In this document: positions 33,801-48,800 of the stretch, in pieces
How the letters are laid out: every line of letters starts with the position of its first letter
Position numbering within the stretch: position 1 is the first letter of the stretch
DNA from: Phoronis australis
Lineage: Eukaryota; Phoronida; Phoronidae
Assembly (NCBI GenBank): GCA_002633005.1
Contig: NMRA01000029.1
Coordinates: 276,959 to 336,958, forward strand
Reading direction: 5' to 3'
Length of the DNA: 60,000 bases
The notes under the pieces: model-generated
What the model was told of the DNA's origin: nothing
What the model saw: only the letters and a program-made list of their open reading frames with translations
Databases searched by the model: none
Position numbers and translations under genes: made by a program

Positions 33801-36800
33801 AGCCAACCAAGGAGTTGGCTTGAAAAGGTAGATTAGTTTAGATTTAAAAACACTAATCAACTGGCTTTGTGCGACAGTTTATTCTTCTGTGGTTCTGAAG
33901 TCACTTGACTTGACATCCACTGAAAAGCCCCTTTCTTTCGACCTGATTGGTCAGACGTCGAGACTAACATGCGCGCAGTTCGTACTCTGATCTGGTTTCA
34001 GAAAAATATGCAAAAAATGTCACATGAAATTTGTCGGCATATCATTTGAAACAACGACAGTTAAAAATCAATTTTTCAAGAATTCTAACATCAGGTGCAG
34101 AAATGCCCGAAGTGTTTGTTCAATAAATAATAGGTGCAGAGTTATACAATACAAACTTTAATTTACCTGAAATGTTTATGGTAATATTCAAACATTTCTG
34201 CGCTTTAATCTATGAGTGAATTAAAGTTGTAAACTATTACAATATTAAAAATTGAATAGTTTTATACAACATCACGCATCGCCAAAATTAATCTCATCGT
34301 AATTTAAACTGGTATAAATTCTCCTCTGATAGTATATTTCCTTGTTTGAAACTTCTTTGTGCTTTTCCTTGACAGGTACGCAAGCAAGAACTAAGTTTCA
34401 ATATTGAAATTAAAGTACTGAACAATTGTACCTGAAAGGGACAATATATGTTTTACAACCGAAAAATGCATTTTTAAGACTATTGTTGGACAGGATAGAT
34501 TTCTTGAAGTTATAAATTTTGATTGTGAGTAAAACCAATTATGTCTCTTTAATATGCCCAAGTATTTTAGAATTAGAGACATGTGCCTATGCTTCACTTC
34601 CAGGCAGAGGTGGTTATTTGCTATCTGTGCACACGCCTTAAATTGCACGATTTCTACGTCTCTATGTACACTCTATGTAGTTTTTCTTTAAATAAATTGA
34701 TAATGTTGATTTGAACATACGTGGACATCTACTGTTCACTCGCAAGCTATTTTAAAATGTTGCTCCTAAGTTTTTGTTCATAAAAGTGCATACTCCTTCA
34801 AACAGGGCTTGGAATGACCAATGACAAAAAACGCGGAAACTTTTACGGCCCAACTCATGCGCGATACCCAGCCTTGAAATGGTCGATGTGAACCTTTCCC
34901 GGACAAAAATCGGGAGCCGCAGTATTTGTCGCCGCGGTTTACAATAACACGAGACGCCATTGAAAATCCCACCACGCTATCCCAGATGCCCCGGCAATGT
35001 TGACAATTTACGTTCCTCCCGAAACATAAAGAGCAACTTCCGCTTTTCGAGGTGAACGTCGTCTGCAACGCCGCGGTAAGAAAGGAATTTGCCACGGAAA
35101 TGTTACATCAAATCCGATTTTTTTACGCGGAAATATAATAAAATGCGCGGACAGAACATTTGAAAAAAGCGGAAATCTGCGTTTCCGCGGAAAATGCCAA
35201 GCCCTGTTCAAAACACTAAAATCAACCTTCACACATAAACACATGGCCTCTGTAATGCTAACATCCAGGCTGTACATCACTTCGACTGCCATCTGCTACT
35301 GTAACAACTATTGCCATAATTAATTACGGCACTTTTCCACTTATTTTTCACAAAATAATTGCCAAAATGGTCATTTTCCATTTTTCAATGGCTGATCACC
35401 TTTTTTTGCAAATAATGGGAACTTCAAGCAAAATTGTTTTATGACATGTACACACTGTAAAGCTTGAGTGTATTAGACTAAATGTCCTTAATCTTTACTT
35501 TTGTGGGCAAGATTTGATAAAACAGAATTTCACATGATGGCCATACTTTAGTTTCTTCATTTAGCTCACAAAAGTACAGAAAATACAAGGAAAAATACAA
35601 GCAAAATGAAATTAATTAAAGTAAAAGCCGGAAACACAGACAGCACAAAAAGTCAAGGACTTATTTCCACGGTGAGCTAAAATGTGAAGCATTGCAGCAA
35701 AAAAAAAGAGAAAAAACTCGACTAGTAACTCGATTTAAAAAAGACCACATTTAACTGTGACTTTTGGCTTTTCTAAGCATTCCTAATACCCGAAAAGTGA
35801 ATATAACTGCGTGCTTGAGTAATTATCGTGAAACAAAATTGGTCGTTATCATCGGGGTTATCATCGAAATTGACTGGTGCCAGAAAATTACAATAACAAG
35901 CTAATGACCAAACATACTGATGGTGGCATTTAATAAATGTCTCATTTAATATACCATAGTTTACTTCATAAACACACGTGCTATTCTTCATTACCATAGC
36001 CACTCTTTAGTAAAAAATACCAAGAAATACCTTATGGACCACAAACCCTCTCACTTAGAACATGGCGGACAAGTAGTTTTTGCCATCAATTGGTTTTGCA
36101 TTTCATTTCAGTTACTTTGTTCAATACCTGTGAAACTTTAATTTAGTTTGTTTAACTTTGTCTGTAGCCCTTTGTCACATGTGTTATCTTTTCTTTTCTG
36201 AAGGAGGACACCAGACAGCTAGAATTATCTGTAGGAGGATATTTGGACACTGGCCTAAATCAAGTGTATAATAATAGTGTTGACCCCATGTATTTTGAAA
36301 TCCCAGAAATGTTTCCAGGAAAAAAATACACAAAATTAACAACATAATTAATTCTACAAACGGCTGTGTCCCCAAGGGATTTTGCTTCCAGGAAAGTTAT
36401 GACGCCCCTAGACACTGACACAACTCACTCAGTCTAGTCCAGAACAAAGAATTCTAATTGAATCGACACATCTCGTAGGTCATGAACTGTAGTATCTTCG
36501 CAAATTCACACCCCAAACACCAACACTTTACCCAGAAAAAAATTTGCTTGGAAACTACACAGAATTATTTCCGTCAACTTTCACATGGGAATGGCACAAT
36601 AGTACCACAGTGAATCAAGACTAACCAAGATGGTCGAAACTCCTTGTCCACAATGCAAGTTTACTCAGTGTCAGTATTTTTCTTCCAAAAGCTAAGGTTC
36701 TCTTACAATAATTCTTAAAAGCAGGTCACATGACCTCCAGTTTACAATTATGCAATTACTGCAATTACCGTTATGATTAATAGCAACGACCAGCATGCAA

Positions 36801-39800
36801 GCACAGCTATATTGTTTAGCATTAGGACTTAAACCCACATGTTGTTGTTATCACCAACTTAAAACAATCTGTTGCAAGGAGAATCACCTACAGTGAGAGG
36901 GCAATGACCACGCTGCAAGTCGTCAGAGGGAGATTTCATCGGCCCTTGTGTTAAACAACGATTAGAAGATCCAAAATGCAATTTTTAAGACTCGTTTTAA
37001 TATTTGATGAGTATTACTTCAATCTGTCATTAAAAATTTTCAGTTTTCAAAAGAGTTCAAATTTCAAGTTCAATTTTCCACATCCATAATTCAATTACAA
37101 TGCCTCTGTATTCAATTTCAACTCGCAATTTTCAATATTCAGTCGTCATGAAATGCAATGTTCAGGCTGTACTTGGGCTAAATTTTGCTGTTCAATTCAA
37201 AGCCTTTACAAACATCTACACCACGATTAGTGTCAGATCAAGGTCGATTAATTTTTGAAAAATGAGTACCTTGTTTTGACCAAAAATGAGCACCATTACA
37301 TTTCCTTTTCTAAAGCTAATTCATAGGGAGTAACAACCTGTAATGTCTATGCAGCCTATTCACACATTTGTTCTCACCTCAAGAAAATTTAAACTGATAA
37401 CATGGTCTCCACTATGACACTTCTGACATCATTTAACTGGGTTTGCGGTGGTATTTGAAAATGGGAAGTGCAATTTTCATCTATTTCTCAATGTTCACTA
37501 CTTAAAATCAACTGCCGTTGAATTCATCTTTTCCTTAAACCGAAGGGCATTCACCCCCAACAGAATTCAGTAGGCTGGTAAATTACCTTTGTTATACAGA
37601 TATACCCTGGATCAGATGTCAAATAAAGTAATGACACCTGGGAAACCCAGATAAGGTTGTTGCCCATTGAAAGATGGGCAGCCCATCAACTTACAGTGAC
37701 AGGGCCCTTGACACCTTGACTTAGGGGTGAATAATGGCTCAGTTCCCCTCTGAAAAATATTTAATTAAAATCACATGAAATTACCTTTACCAGGCCCAGA
37801 AATTCAGACACAGTCCATGGAATGCAGTGACTGACTTAGATGGGGCATTCCCCTCACCCCAAACTTTTCTCTTACATGAGGCACAGGCATCTTTCCCTTC
37901 GGATGAACGAGAGCATTGATACCAGTAGCTGCTTGTATGCCCCTCCTCCCGCTATCGCATGTAATTCACCGTTAATTTTGCTTCATATACTGTTCATGAT
38001 GAGACATGCAGTCTCGAAATATAGTCAGTGTTTTAAATTGTTTGTTTATTATATTTTACTGCATAGCTGCATACCAGAAGAAAGGAGATTGTTCCGACAC
38101 TACGAGCAAATGAGTATCAAGTTTTCAAAAAAAAGTTTAGCCGTATTTTCAACTATTAGTAGCTGGAAAATCACAAGTTAACCGACAAAATACGTAGTTT
38201 GGGTATTTCAAAGTTAATGGACAATTTGGTACCATTCAGCTGCCAATGTTGGCTTCTTACATATGTTTACCTTATAATTTTCATAAACAACACTCATTAG
38301 CAATACGCAAAAATTATAATTGCAAAATCTAAATTCTAATTTATGTAACACTCCCATAACTTAAACTGAATGTATTGAAAAGATATTGGATACACCCAAG
38401 GCAGTGGACTAGACTAGGTGTTTTCTTTTACTGGAACCTTTTAATCAAATATACCTTCCAATATATAACAGGTGCGATCACATTTCTATAGGTAATTCAA
38501 AAAGAGCGACAATAAATTATATAATCCTCAGGCTACAAATTCAATGCTAGCTCGTGCCAATACTCTTGGCTGTTTTCCTACTTTTTTCTTGATTAGCTTA
38601 GTAAAATTAATTATCGCACCTTTAGCTGAACTATTCTAAAAATGCAGGCTCACCAATAGCTAGAGCTGGGCTAGCCAGTATGACAGGCTTATGAAAATAA
38701 ACAGGTCTCGCATAGAGAACTGAGACAGTCTTTGTCAAAGGCGCGAGTGTTTCAACTTGTGAACGTCCAGTGTCGTAATACCAAGACTGGAAATATGTCC
38801 GAAACACTGCTACATTGTGTCCACACTAAAGTTACGGATAGGCTCATTTAACACAGGTGTAAAATGCCTGTCAGTTTACACTGAATGTCAACAAAATTCA
38901 ATTGTAATATTAGAGCTTTAAAATTTCTGCTTGAAATACCCCGAATGCCTCGAAAAGAAAGACGGTACAAACTTGTAGCAAAACACAGACATGACTTTTG
39001 AGAGGAGTCTATTTTCATAGCTGATGTTATCGAGCATGACAATAACTAGGTGCTGTAACTGAAAACTTAAAGGCACATAAAAGATCTTTCAAGACTGTTT
39101 TAGACCCTATTATCTGAAATTTTTAATATATCATTATCAGTACAAATATTGGTGTATGAATATTGCAGCGATATTCTGGGACTGAGTCCAACGGTGCATT
39201 AAAGCTGTGTTGACTGTGACTCCTTACTCTTGCCATGTGAATAACATGCATTCCATTTAGGTCTTCAGTTTACCAAAAGAGCTTCGAAAAAAGACGCATG
39301 TGCCTAATTCAGAACTTAAACTTAGCTTCATACATCGGAGAATATACCTAAATAAGAACACAGTACAATATTACGTTCCCTAAAATACAAAATAAATCAT
39401 CTTTTCCACATTTCAAACATGCAATTGAGGTTTGTCAAATGTTTTTATATGAATCTATTATCCCAACGACGACATGAAAATAAATTGTTTTAGCCTTAGA
39501 ATCAATATTTTGTACCAGTGAATACCTTGAAAAATATTGACCTTTAAGCTTGTTTCCGAAAACTGGGAATTGCAAACCCGATCCTCCATGAAAGAATAAC
39601 TAATCCCCCACAGCAAACGATTTGACCATCACCTGAACCTGAATAAACATGCGCTGAGGATGACCTTATGAAAACCAGCTCAGTTTCAAACATAATATTT
39701 TATATAAACACTGATGAACTTAAAAGTCGGTTATTCCTACCAGACTGAAAACAATCCGGTGTTTAACCAGGAAGATTTCAAGGCTCATCAAGTTTACTCA

Positions 39801-42800
39801 AGTTTCAACATTGTTTCAGAACCTTCAATTTCAGCTCCTTGTCCTCAGAAAACAAACTGAACCAAACGATTATTTTCCTAGCTCCAATTTAAATAGTTTC
39901 TGGCAAGTCCAGGATAGCAATTTGCAAACAGGACCCAGACTTGACCCAATCCTATTTGCCTTAGCCTTGGCAAGACCTGTAAATAGGCAGCAGCCGCTTA
40001 TTAGCCAGTCTCCACACATTTTGGTTTTCGTTGACACCAACACTGACCGGTCAGCTTCTGGCTAACAAAAGCAGCCAAAGTATCTAATATTCGAAGGCAT
40101 AATGCAGGCTCTTTTAGATAATCAAGTATGACCTAATCTAACTCAACTTACAAATCATGCTTGTAACACAAGAAACTCGTTAAGTTTTTCAAAAATTTCT
40201 GTACAATTAAAGAAAGACAAAGATACACCGCCTTTCTTCAGGGCATAAGGACATTTCTTCTGAAAATGTTAGATTTTTGTGTGTACTAACATATTGTTTG
40301 ACGACAACAGAGCAGACTAGGAGTCAGAAATTTGGGTAATGCTCCACACAATTATTTCCGAGAAACAAAATCTTGCTTGTGCAAAAAATACAGTCCCTGA
40401 GACTGTACACATAACCGTAAGTTACTGAGGCAATTTCCATAAATTATTTGTAGACTGTGATAAGCTCGCGATTACTTGGCTTAAATTCTTTCAGAAAATG
40501 TGACTTGAGAATTAAGTCACTTTCATGTAACAGACATTGGAAAATAGCACAGTAAAACTTTTCAAATATTTATCTGTCCTTGAAAAAGTTGACAAATCAA
40601 AATGGCACCATGTCCCTCCTGTTTCCCAAGCACCAACCCAAGATGAACATACTACAGTAACATTTAGTTATTTTGCACAAAAAATATTGTCAAAATACCC
40701 ATTTTTCAAAATTTGAAAAATTAATACAGATTCAAACAATAAACATTACCAACTACAGCTTGTTGACAGATAAACATTTAATCAAACTACACTGGTGATG
40801 AATTAAGACTTTTCTTGAACTTCATTTTTGTTGAAAAACTTAACAGTACGAAATTTCCTGCTTAAGCTACGCTGTCTGCAATATAGACGGAGAATTCCTA
40901 CTATCATTTCGCACTATACTTCTGAGCTTTGTGACTGGACGGAAGACCTCACTTGACAGGACACGTAAAAAACCAGACACTTGATTTGCGTGTCTTTGAC
41001 ATAAAGGAAATTTAATTTACAAACATAATTTAATAGATTTTCTTATATTAGTATTGAAGCCAATCAAACTACAGTCATGTAAATCAACAGAGGAAATGGC
41101 CATAACTTGCCAAAACCAGTCAGGACATGGACTGTCACAAGTTAAGTAGCAGACGTCATGTACCATGGCAAAAGATGAGTCATGAATTAATCTTCCTAGC
41201 AGAAAATTTATTATCCATAGTACCCTTAGTACTAAGGAAGAGCGCATACTCTTTTCAATTCAAAGAGATATAAGAATTTCCCCTCTGATTACATTAACCG
41301 GAAGCTGAGATTTGTTCACAAATAAGTGGTGTCTCCACAGGGGATTTTATAAAAAGATATCAAAGTTGCGAATCTGTTGCCTATGATCTGTGATGCATGA
41401 CGCTATGTAAGTTGTTATGTATTCAACAGGGAGTCCAGATATGATGGAACATGTGTTATCTTGCCAATTTTTAAGTGATCCCCTTTCTGCGCCAGGGTAC
41501 TTGCCATGATGCATGAGACTGTCCAGTAATGGTTTGTGCAATGGGAAACTCTTATGTCCACCAGATGGTGCTGGCGTAGGCAGTCTTGTAGTTTGACTGA
41601 GCATGTGACGCTCATGGCTATATGTTCATGTGACTACCGTAATTTTTTAATTATTGCTGACAAAAATACACATCACCCCTGTTCTCTAACCATCTTATGG
41701 ATGGGAACTTGCATTTTGTAAACTTCGAAAATGGAAGCACTTGTTTTTAAAAATTCGCCCTTCTACCTCAGGGCTCAGCCACACCAAGGACAAATGGGAA
41801 AACTGAACTGGGAACTAACTAAGCATTATTCAATCTGATCAAGAACACCATGAAGGGTGTCACATTCCAGAGTTACATCTGGCCAACTCAAGTTGCCCAT
41901 TTTGCACCCCAGCCTATCAAGATGTTAAGACAGCCTTGGACATTCTGAGAACAGTTTGAGGTGACATGGCTCTGACAAGAAGTCAATTCCACATCTCAGA
42001 CAAAACTACAAGAAGCACAACTTGAAACAAAAACATTGACATGTATTCAGCAGTTCATTGCATGTTCCATAACCATGAAATACAAGAGCCGTGACTGACA
42101 AGTATGTAAACACAGGAAAAAAGAAATTGTTAATGCATGTGAGGGGGGGGCATCTCTGGAGGAGCCGCCTTCAGTGAAAGAAGGATACACTGATGGCAGG
42201 ACTTGACTTAATTTGTCCACACACCTCTGCTGTATTATCTAAAGTGCCCTCCACTTAAGAGTTACCCCAGAACAAGTTACACCTGGAATGACTTGATTGA
42301 CTAGTAGTGTGGATGCCACTTGCACTAGGGAAACGTGATACAAGTGTGACAACTTACCCACCTCCACGAGGTAGATTAACTTGTTCTAGGGTAACTTGCC
42401 CTATTACAATTGGTAGTGTGGATGCAAACATGCAAACAAAGCAAGTAATTACCACCTATGCTCTTCCCCAGTTACATCCCATATTTGCCATGTGTGCAGT
42501 GAGGACGCTAGGTTCATAGGTCAACAGGGGCAAGCTGCATCAGGGCAAGTTGTCCTGGGGCAACTCGTAGTGTGGACACAACTGAAGGCAAGTTGTTCTG
42601 GGGCAACTCGTAGTGTGGAAACAACTGAAGTTCTGGTCAGATTATCTCCACATGTAACCGGATACAGTATATTCAGATAAAAAGAATCAAGTTATCCTGT
42701 AATGTCAGGAATCAAAAGCAATGCCAATCGAACATTTCTGCTTTCGATAATTGTTCCTGCTTCCTTTTCGCGTAAATTGTCCATTTGCCAAATTATTTCC

Positions 42801-45800
42801 GAGCAGATTTACGAAATGTCATTGATTTTCACAAGTTCATTGGCCATTCTAGGTGAGCTGACTCGTGGACAAGTGGGTCTCTCCACCTGGTGGCTGTGTT
42901 TATCATAGGCAAATGCCCAGGAAAAAATTGTCAATGTTGTAAACCGATCTATTCTTTCTTGATGTCTTGCTATCTTGAGCAGTCATAAAACATGAAACTG
43001 TGTGGAATGTTTCAACTTAGTATGTTGTTCTTGTAGGAGTCAAGTGACAAAACAATTTCTTACAACCAATGGGAATGTTTGAATGTCACTTTTTTACCCC
43101 TGCTTCATATCCAATGAAAAGCTGTATTTATCAACAACTGATAGCGTTCACTAGCCCTCATAACACTGTCAAAGTGAGTACGTGATGGGCACATTTCCAA
43201 ATTGCATTCCTTTACTTCCTGGTTTAAGGCATGGGAATGCGACTTTTTGCAAGTAAAATTAAAACAAGTGCAATTCAAAAATTATAATTCTATCTGGTGT
43301 TCAATCTCAAAAATGCTGTACTTCCTGAACCATTTATACCAAACCCCCACTGTAAAAAACAATGACCATGTGAAGACTCCAAAATGCATTTCTTCCTGGT
43401 TTCAAGCATCCGTGGATTTTCCACGAGGGTAACTCCATGTTAAGTCAGAAACACATTGCTCGTATTACAGGGTGACTACCACCATATGGGATATAATGTT
43501 AACCGAGCTCCTATAATCCATTCATTTTTTCAAATTTGATTGACTTAAACTTCATTTTGTGAATGATCTTTCAGTAGTTTTAACTACACTAGTCAGAGTA
43601 CACTGAATTTGTTGGGTTTTTTTGAGGGGGCTACCCTGTAGTTATGGTGTAAAACAGTAAACATTGAAGCTGTAAAATTTTAACCAGTGTGTCATATTGT
43701 AGAGTTGCAGGTAAACAACAGAACACAAAAGGTGTCCTTGTTTTTCAAAAGGAGACGATCTTCTTTGCAAGCAAAGATAGTGAGAAAAATCAAATCCAAG
43801 TGTCCTGCCTTAGAGAAGCACGGTCATGGATGTGTCACCAACAAGAGGCTGCGAATTTTGCTTACTGAAATATCAAATTCTTTACTTATTTCCCACAAAA
43901 ATAATTGCAAAACTGTCATTTGTCTATTTTAAAGATTGGTTACCATTAATACAAACTTTGCCAAATGTTACCTTACGACATCTATACTGTACAGCAGACT
44001 AAATTTCTTGTAATTTTTATTCTGCTGATAAAAATTTCACTTGTAAGCCATATTGTGTATTATACAGTTGAATAATTTCATGACTCTCAAAGCGAATATA
44101 TTATCTGTTTACAAAAATAGTGTTGAAACAGGGTTTAGTCAGAGTTTCTTATCAGTAATTTTTATTGACAAATTTGACAACACGATTTTGCCCTGAACAG
44201 AGAATCCTATAACACTAACAGATGGGAGTTGCTAAGATTAAAAAATAAACTACAGTAAATGACTTTTATCAGTCATGGTGTTGTGTCTGGATTTTGACTA
44301 ACTCAGAGGCACACCCTCATACCAGCTTATACCAGCCCAGGGCTTAGAATCCAGATTATTCAGCAGATCACTTAAAGGAACAAGTGGTCTTAAACCAACT
44401 ACCAATAGCCTACATGAACAAACAATGCCATTTGCTGTGCAAAGCAAAATTCAGAAGATAATCAAATTATTGCTGTGGCGTGTGGAGAGAACAAAACAGA
44501 CAATGAAGTCTACAGGAGTCAGATCCTGTTCGATCTAATTATGGTCAGCTGATGAAGAGAATTGAATTAATAAATTGACGACCATCTTTTGTCTAAATGG
44601 CGTCAAAACTCAATTTCATGACGTCCTAGGGAATTGATTACCCTTCTATTGGTGCCTTTATTATCAGAGCCTGGCATCAATCAAGCCAAGTGCTTTTATG
44701 GTTATGTTATGTAGGAACTTAATGACAAGTCTGCCTAATTACCCAAATATCTACATTACTAGAAATTTTAACTCATTGCATCTATGTTTTATGAAAGTTG
44801 AAAGTCTGAAGAATTTAGTTTTGACTTTTCACCAATATGCCATTAATTGGGTTAGTGAAAAAAATCGTATATTGTTAGCAAAACAACAGCATCCATACAT
44901 GATCAAATTTTAATTGATAAAAAGTTCAGGATGCGACCTCAAAAGAACAGATACAGTTTTCTAAAATATTTTGCTTTATGCAGCTTTTCATTTTTATAAA
45001 AGTTCTGTTTTTTGACAACTCGCATGCAAAATTGGAACACTCTAAAACAAATCCTAACAAAAGTTTGGAGAACAATCCCTAAATCCTGACAACTGAAAGT
45101 TTCAAATAAATCCGATAAGCCGTGTATGAGATATGATGTTTACCAAATTTGAACATTATTCAAGGGTTCTACATAACTTTAAGAGGATTTTCACCTAACA
45201 AGCTCCATAGTACAGTAGTTCAAATTCGCACTCAGCCCTTTTAGGCAGGTCAGATTTCACCCAACTTACAAAACCTCTGGGTCAGTTGGATCCAACTTAT
45301 GCAAGTTTTAATGTAGTAGCAAAATTAAGCATTATAAATTCCAATGAGAAAAGCGCCTCGGCTTCAAAGGCCAATGGTTTAAACAAAATCAATAAAATAA
45401 AGCCAAGTGTATAAAAAGTGACCCGAATAACATGATAAAAACTTGGTGGAAATTTAATGTCATCATATTTCCTTTTGAGGTTTTCTAAACAACAACAAAA
45501 CCCGTTTGAGTTTTGTCATCCACAAATTGTTAAAGCATTGTGTAGTCAGCTTTATTGGGGGGTAGCAAGTGTAACAAATGACCATCTAAGTGTTCATAAC
45601 AACTGCTTGACCGCACTGACCAGCTAAGTGGACTACTGACCGCCAAAGGATTTCGTTGGCCAGGAATGTTGTGTATGAGCCAATAAGCACTAAGTGACAC
45701 AGGTGATGTTACTAGTGTACTGTGTTTACCGAATGGTATAATCATTACAGGAATACTAATACTCCGCAAGGTGCCAATTGCTCATAAATCACGCCAGTTG

Positions 45801-48800
45801 CATAACGAAGGACAGCTTTCGGAAACAAATGATGACTGCTTTTAATTTAAAAATAATCGCATTTTCATAGAATACCATGCGTTTGCTATGGTCAATATAT
45901 CATTGCTGACACTGGTATGTGCAAAGACCAACAAACCGGACAGATAACCAGCTAACATGGTTATGACCAAAGCAATTTATACTAGACTGATCAAAAGGTG
46001 GTTAATTACCCGCGATTTTCGTCACAGCCCACGCAAATGTACTAGAACAGAATGAATCCTGAAGGAACGAAAACTGGCTAATGACTTCGGATACCTATTC
46101 TGTTTTTCTTTACGTTTCTATTCAGTAAATACAATGCCATGTATAAATAGAAAACCTTAGTTAACAATGCATTTCACTTAAGTGTCAATATTGAATTCTC
46201 AAGTAAAGTGCTTCTGGGGATAAAAAATTATGGATGCGATAGCGGTTTCCATACCAAAACATGATCATGTTGAATATTGTGAATTCTTGCATTAGAAGGA
46301 TGTTTGGCAAACCAATTGTTACATAAGATTATAACATTGTAGTGATTCATTGCACAGCAGGAGTGGGACGAGTACCCTACTGACGCACTGCATTGTGGGT
46401 AAAGGCAGCAATTCAGAGACGCCGATGATTGTATTTTGGGAAGTGGCTAACAAATTTGTGGCAAAAAGGCTTGTCATAGCTTTCAGTGGAGAACGAGGAA
46501 GTTTACTGACAAGAATTGTAAGTAAACTTACTATGCTCACAACAAGTTTATTCACAAGATATCACATACATCCAAACAGGCGTTCTAGTAACAACAGTTT
46601 CCTTGCTCTTCAATGGATGTTTGAAGACAAGGTAAAGCTTTATACTTTTTCCATTCAATGAACGACAGGTGTTCACAAGTGGCACTTCTGTTAAACTGCA
46701 GAAACATGAACTTCAAGTGACTTGATGATAGATCCATCAAAGATTTACTAAAATATGTTTCCTAGAAGTAATTGGTGAACGGTTTTCACGGAGTTGTCCA
46801 TTTCTTCAATTTCCTTCCTTCTTCCCTCGTGGAACGCATTTATTAATGTAATACTTACAATGAGGGTCGCGGCAACGATATACGATCACATGAGACTCGC
46901 AAAACGTGTTCTTTGTTATTGTAGCATAGCCAACGTGCTCTCAAGAGACGCATGCAAATAAATAAAAGAAAGCATATCTTATGAAGAATGACACTGATCG
47001 TTTTGATTCATAAACACTCATAAATGGCAGGAAAACAATTATCAGTTAGCCTCAAACCCACCACTCAATATTCGTTTGAGAGTATGAATGAACTGCGCTG
47101 TCTAATATCTTAGCGATAACTTTGATATCACTCTCTAGCCTGAAAGGTAAGCGGAGTTTCGACGAATATTCAATTCCGCTAATCGGAAAGCACCGTTATT
47201 GTTTACAGAAAGAATTAGCTGTCATGACGGAAAGACAATATTTTATCTGATTACTTTTGTCTTGCACTGTACTTTTGCCACGACAGAGCCTTACGAAAAT
47301 AACGACTTCAGCACTTTCTAGCGTGAACAGATCGGACAAAGGACCAGTGGGGTGTCCCAGGGGTCCAGATCCCACCCCGCTACTCGGCCACTTCTGCATT
47401 GTCTGTCTATTGTTAACCCCCTCTGGTCACAATCTTAGATCCATCCATCCCTGCATTTTTTGTTTTTACAGGGTGTCTATCTTTCATGTTGTCATCAGGT
47501 TTGCAGACTATGTGGTGATTCTGTTTACATGGACCTGTGGCAAGACAGGTCAAGGTGGTAACATTCTCAGAGAAAAAACGTTTTATTGTGCTACATAAGA
47601 TGAAGGAACTTGCATTAAGGGCTTGATGAGATTGCGTAGTAAGACACCCCACTTGTCATTGTTCAGGTTAACATGAGAGACTACACCCCACACAAAAGCA
47701 AACAAACACCCAAAAACCAGCAAGGAGATACACATGTTTACTTCAAGAGAGAAAATTCAGTGGAAATAGCACAAGTGCTTATGGAACTTATCAGCATTGG
47801 TCAGTGACTAGTCTACAGCTCAAATATTTGCATACGATAAGAGCGATAAGAGCGATAAGAACGGCTAGGTTAGCTTGAACATGGCCTAGAGAATAAGTGA
47901 TTACCAGAATAACTGTGTAGCAGTTGGTAAACACATGTTAATTTTGCTCTGACTCTGGCTTTGGAGAATGCGGACATTTCAGAACTAGAGGACACACGAG
48001 TCACTAAGCAAACACTGGCACATGGAGCACTGAATCACAAATCAATGTTATCAAAAGCTCATTAGAGGTCTACAAGAAACATTATTTGTATACATGCATA
48101 AATCTACTGCAAGGACACATACAATTTCATCCATTAATCAATCTTATGTAAGTGCTTAAAGGCACTTATCTAGAAAAGATTTATTTGAAGATAATCAATC
48201 TGAATATTCCTGCGATGAACCTGCAATAATAACCAAAAATTTTTAACAAAAATATATAATTCCAAAAATATTCTACTACAGTTCCAAGTATACCAAGTGA
48301 AACATATGGTCAGAACCACAGTAACACCACAGAAGTTACTTTAAAGAAAAAAGTTTCTTCAAATTTGAATGAAAGTAGCACCTGAAATTAACATTTTTCA
48401 TTTTTTTCAAACGCAGACCACACAGTCAAAATGTCACTATCTCCTGCTTAATGAATGACAGAATCTGTTCCTATTCATTTTTGTTGAAACAAAGTAGAAT
48501 TTCATCATTGTGACCTATTGTAATGTAAACTGAAAAGGCTTTACAGTATGGTAAATCAAGACCAGTAGGAGAAAACCAGCACTGTATATTCGTAAATGAT
48601 CAACAACTAGCCATTACCTCAACACATTTAGGATTGAGACCTGGTGCCTAGACAATATCTCCTTGAGTATGCAGTAGACAATAGGCCTATTAATCTGACG
48701 TTGATTTTTATTAGTGCAATGTTTCACATGTGTGTGTAAAACGTCTCTTTATCGAGTAACTGTATCCCATGACTTGGGTAACAGCTTGCGAAAATAATAA

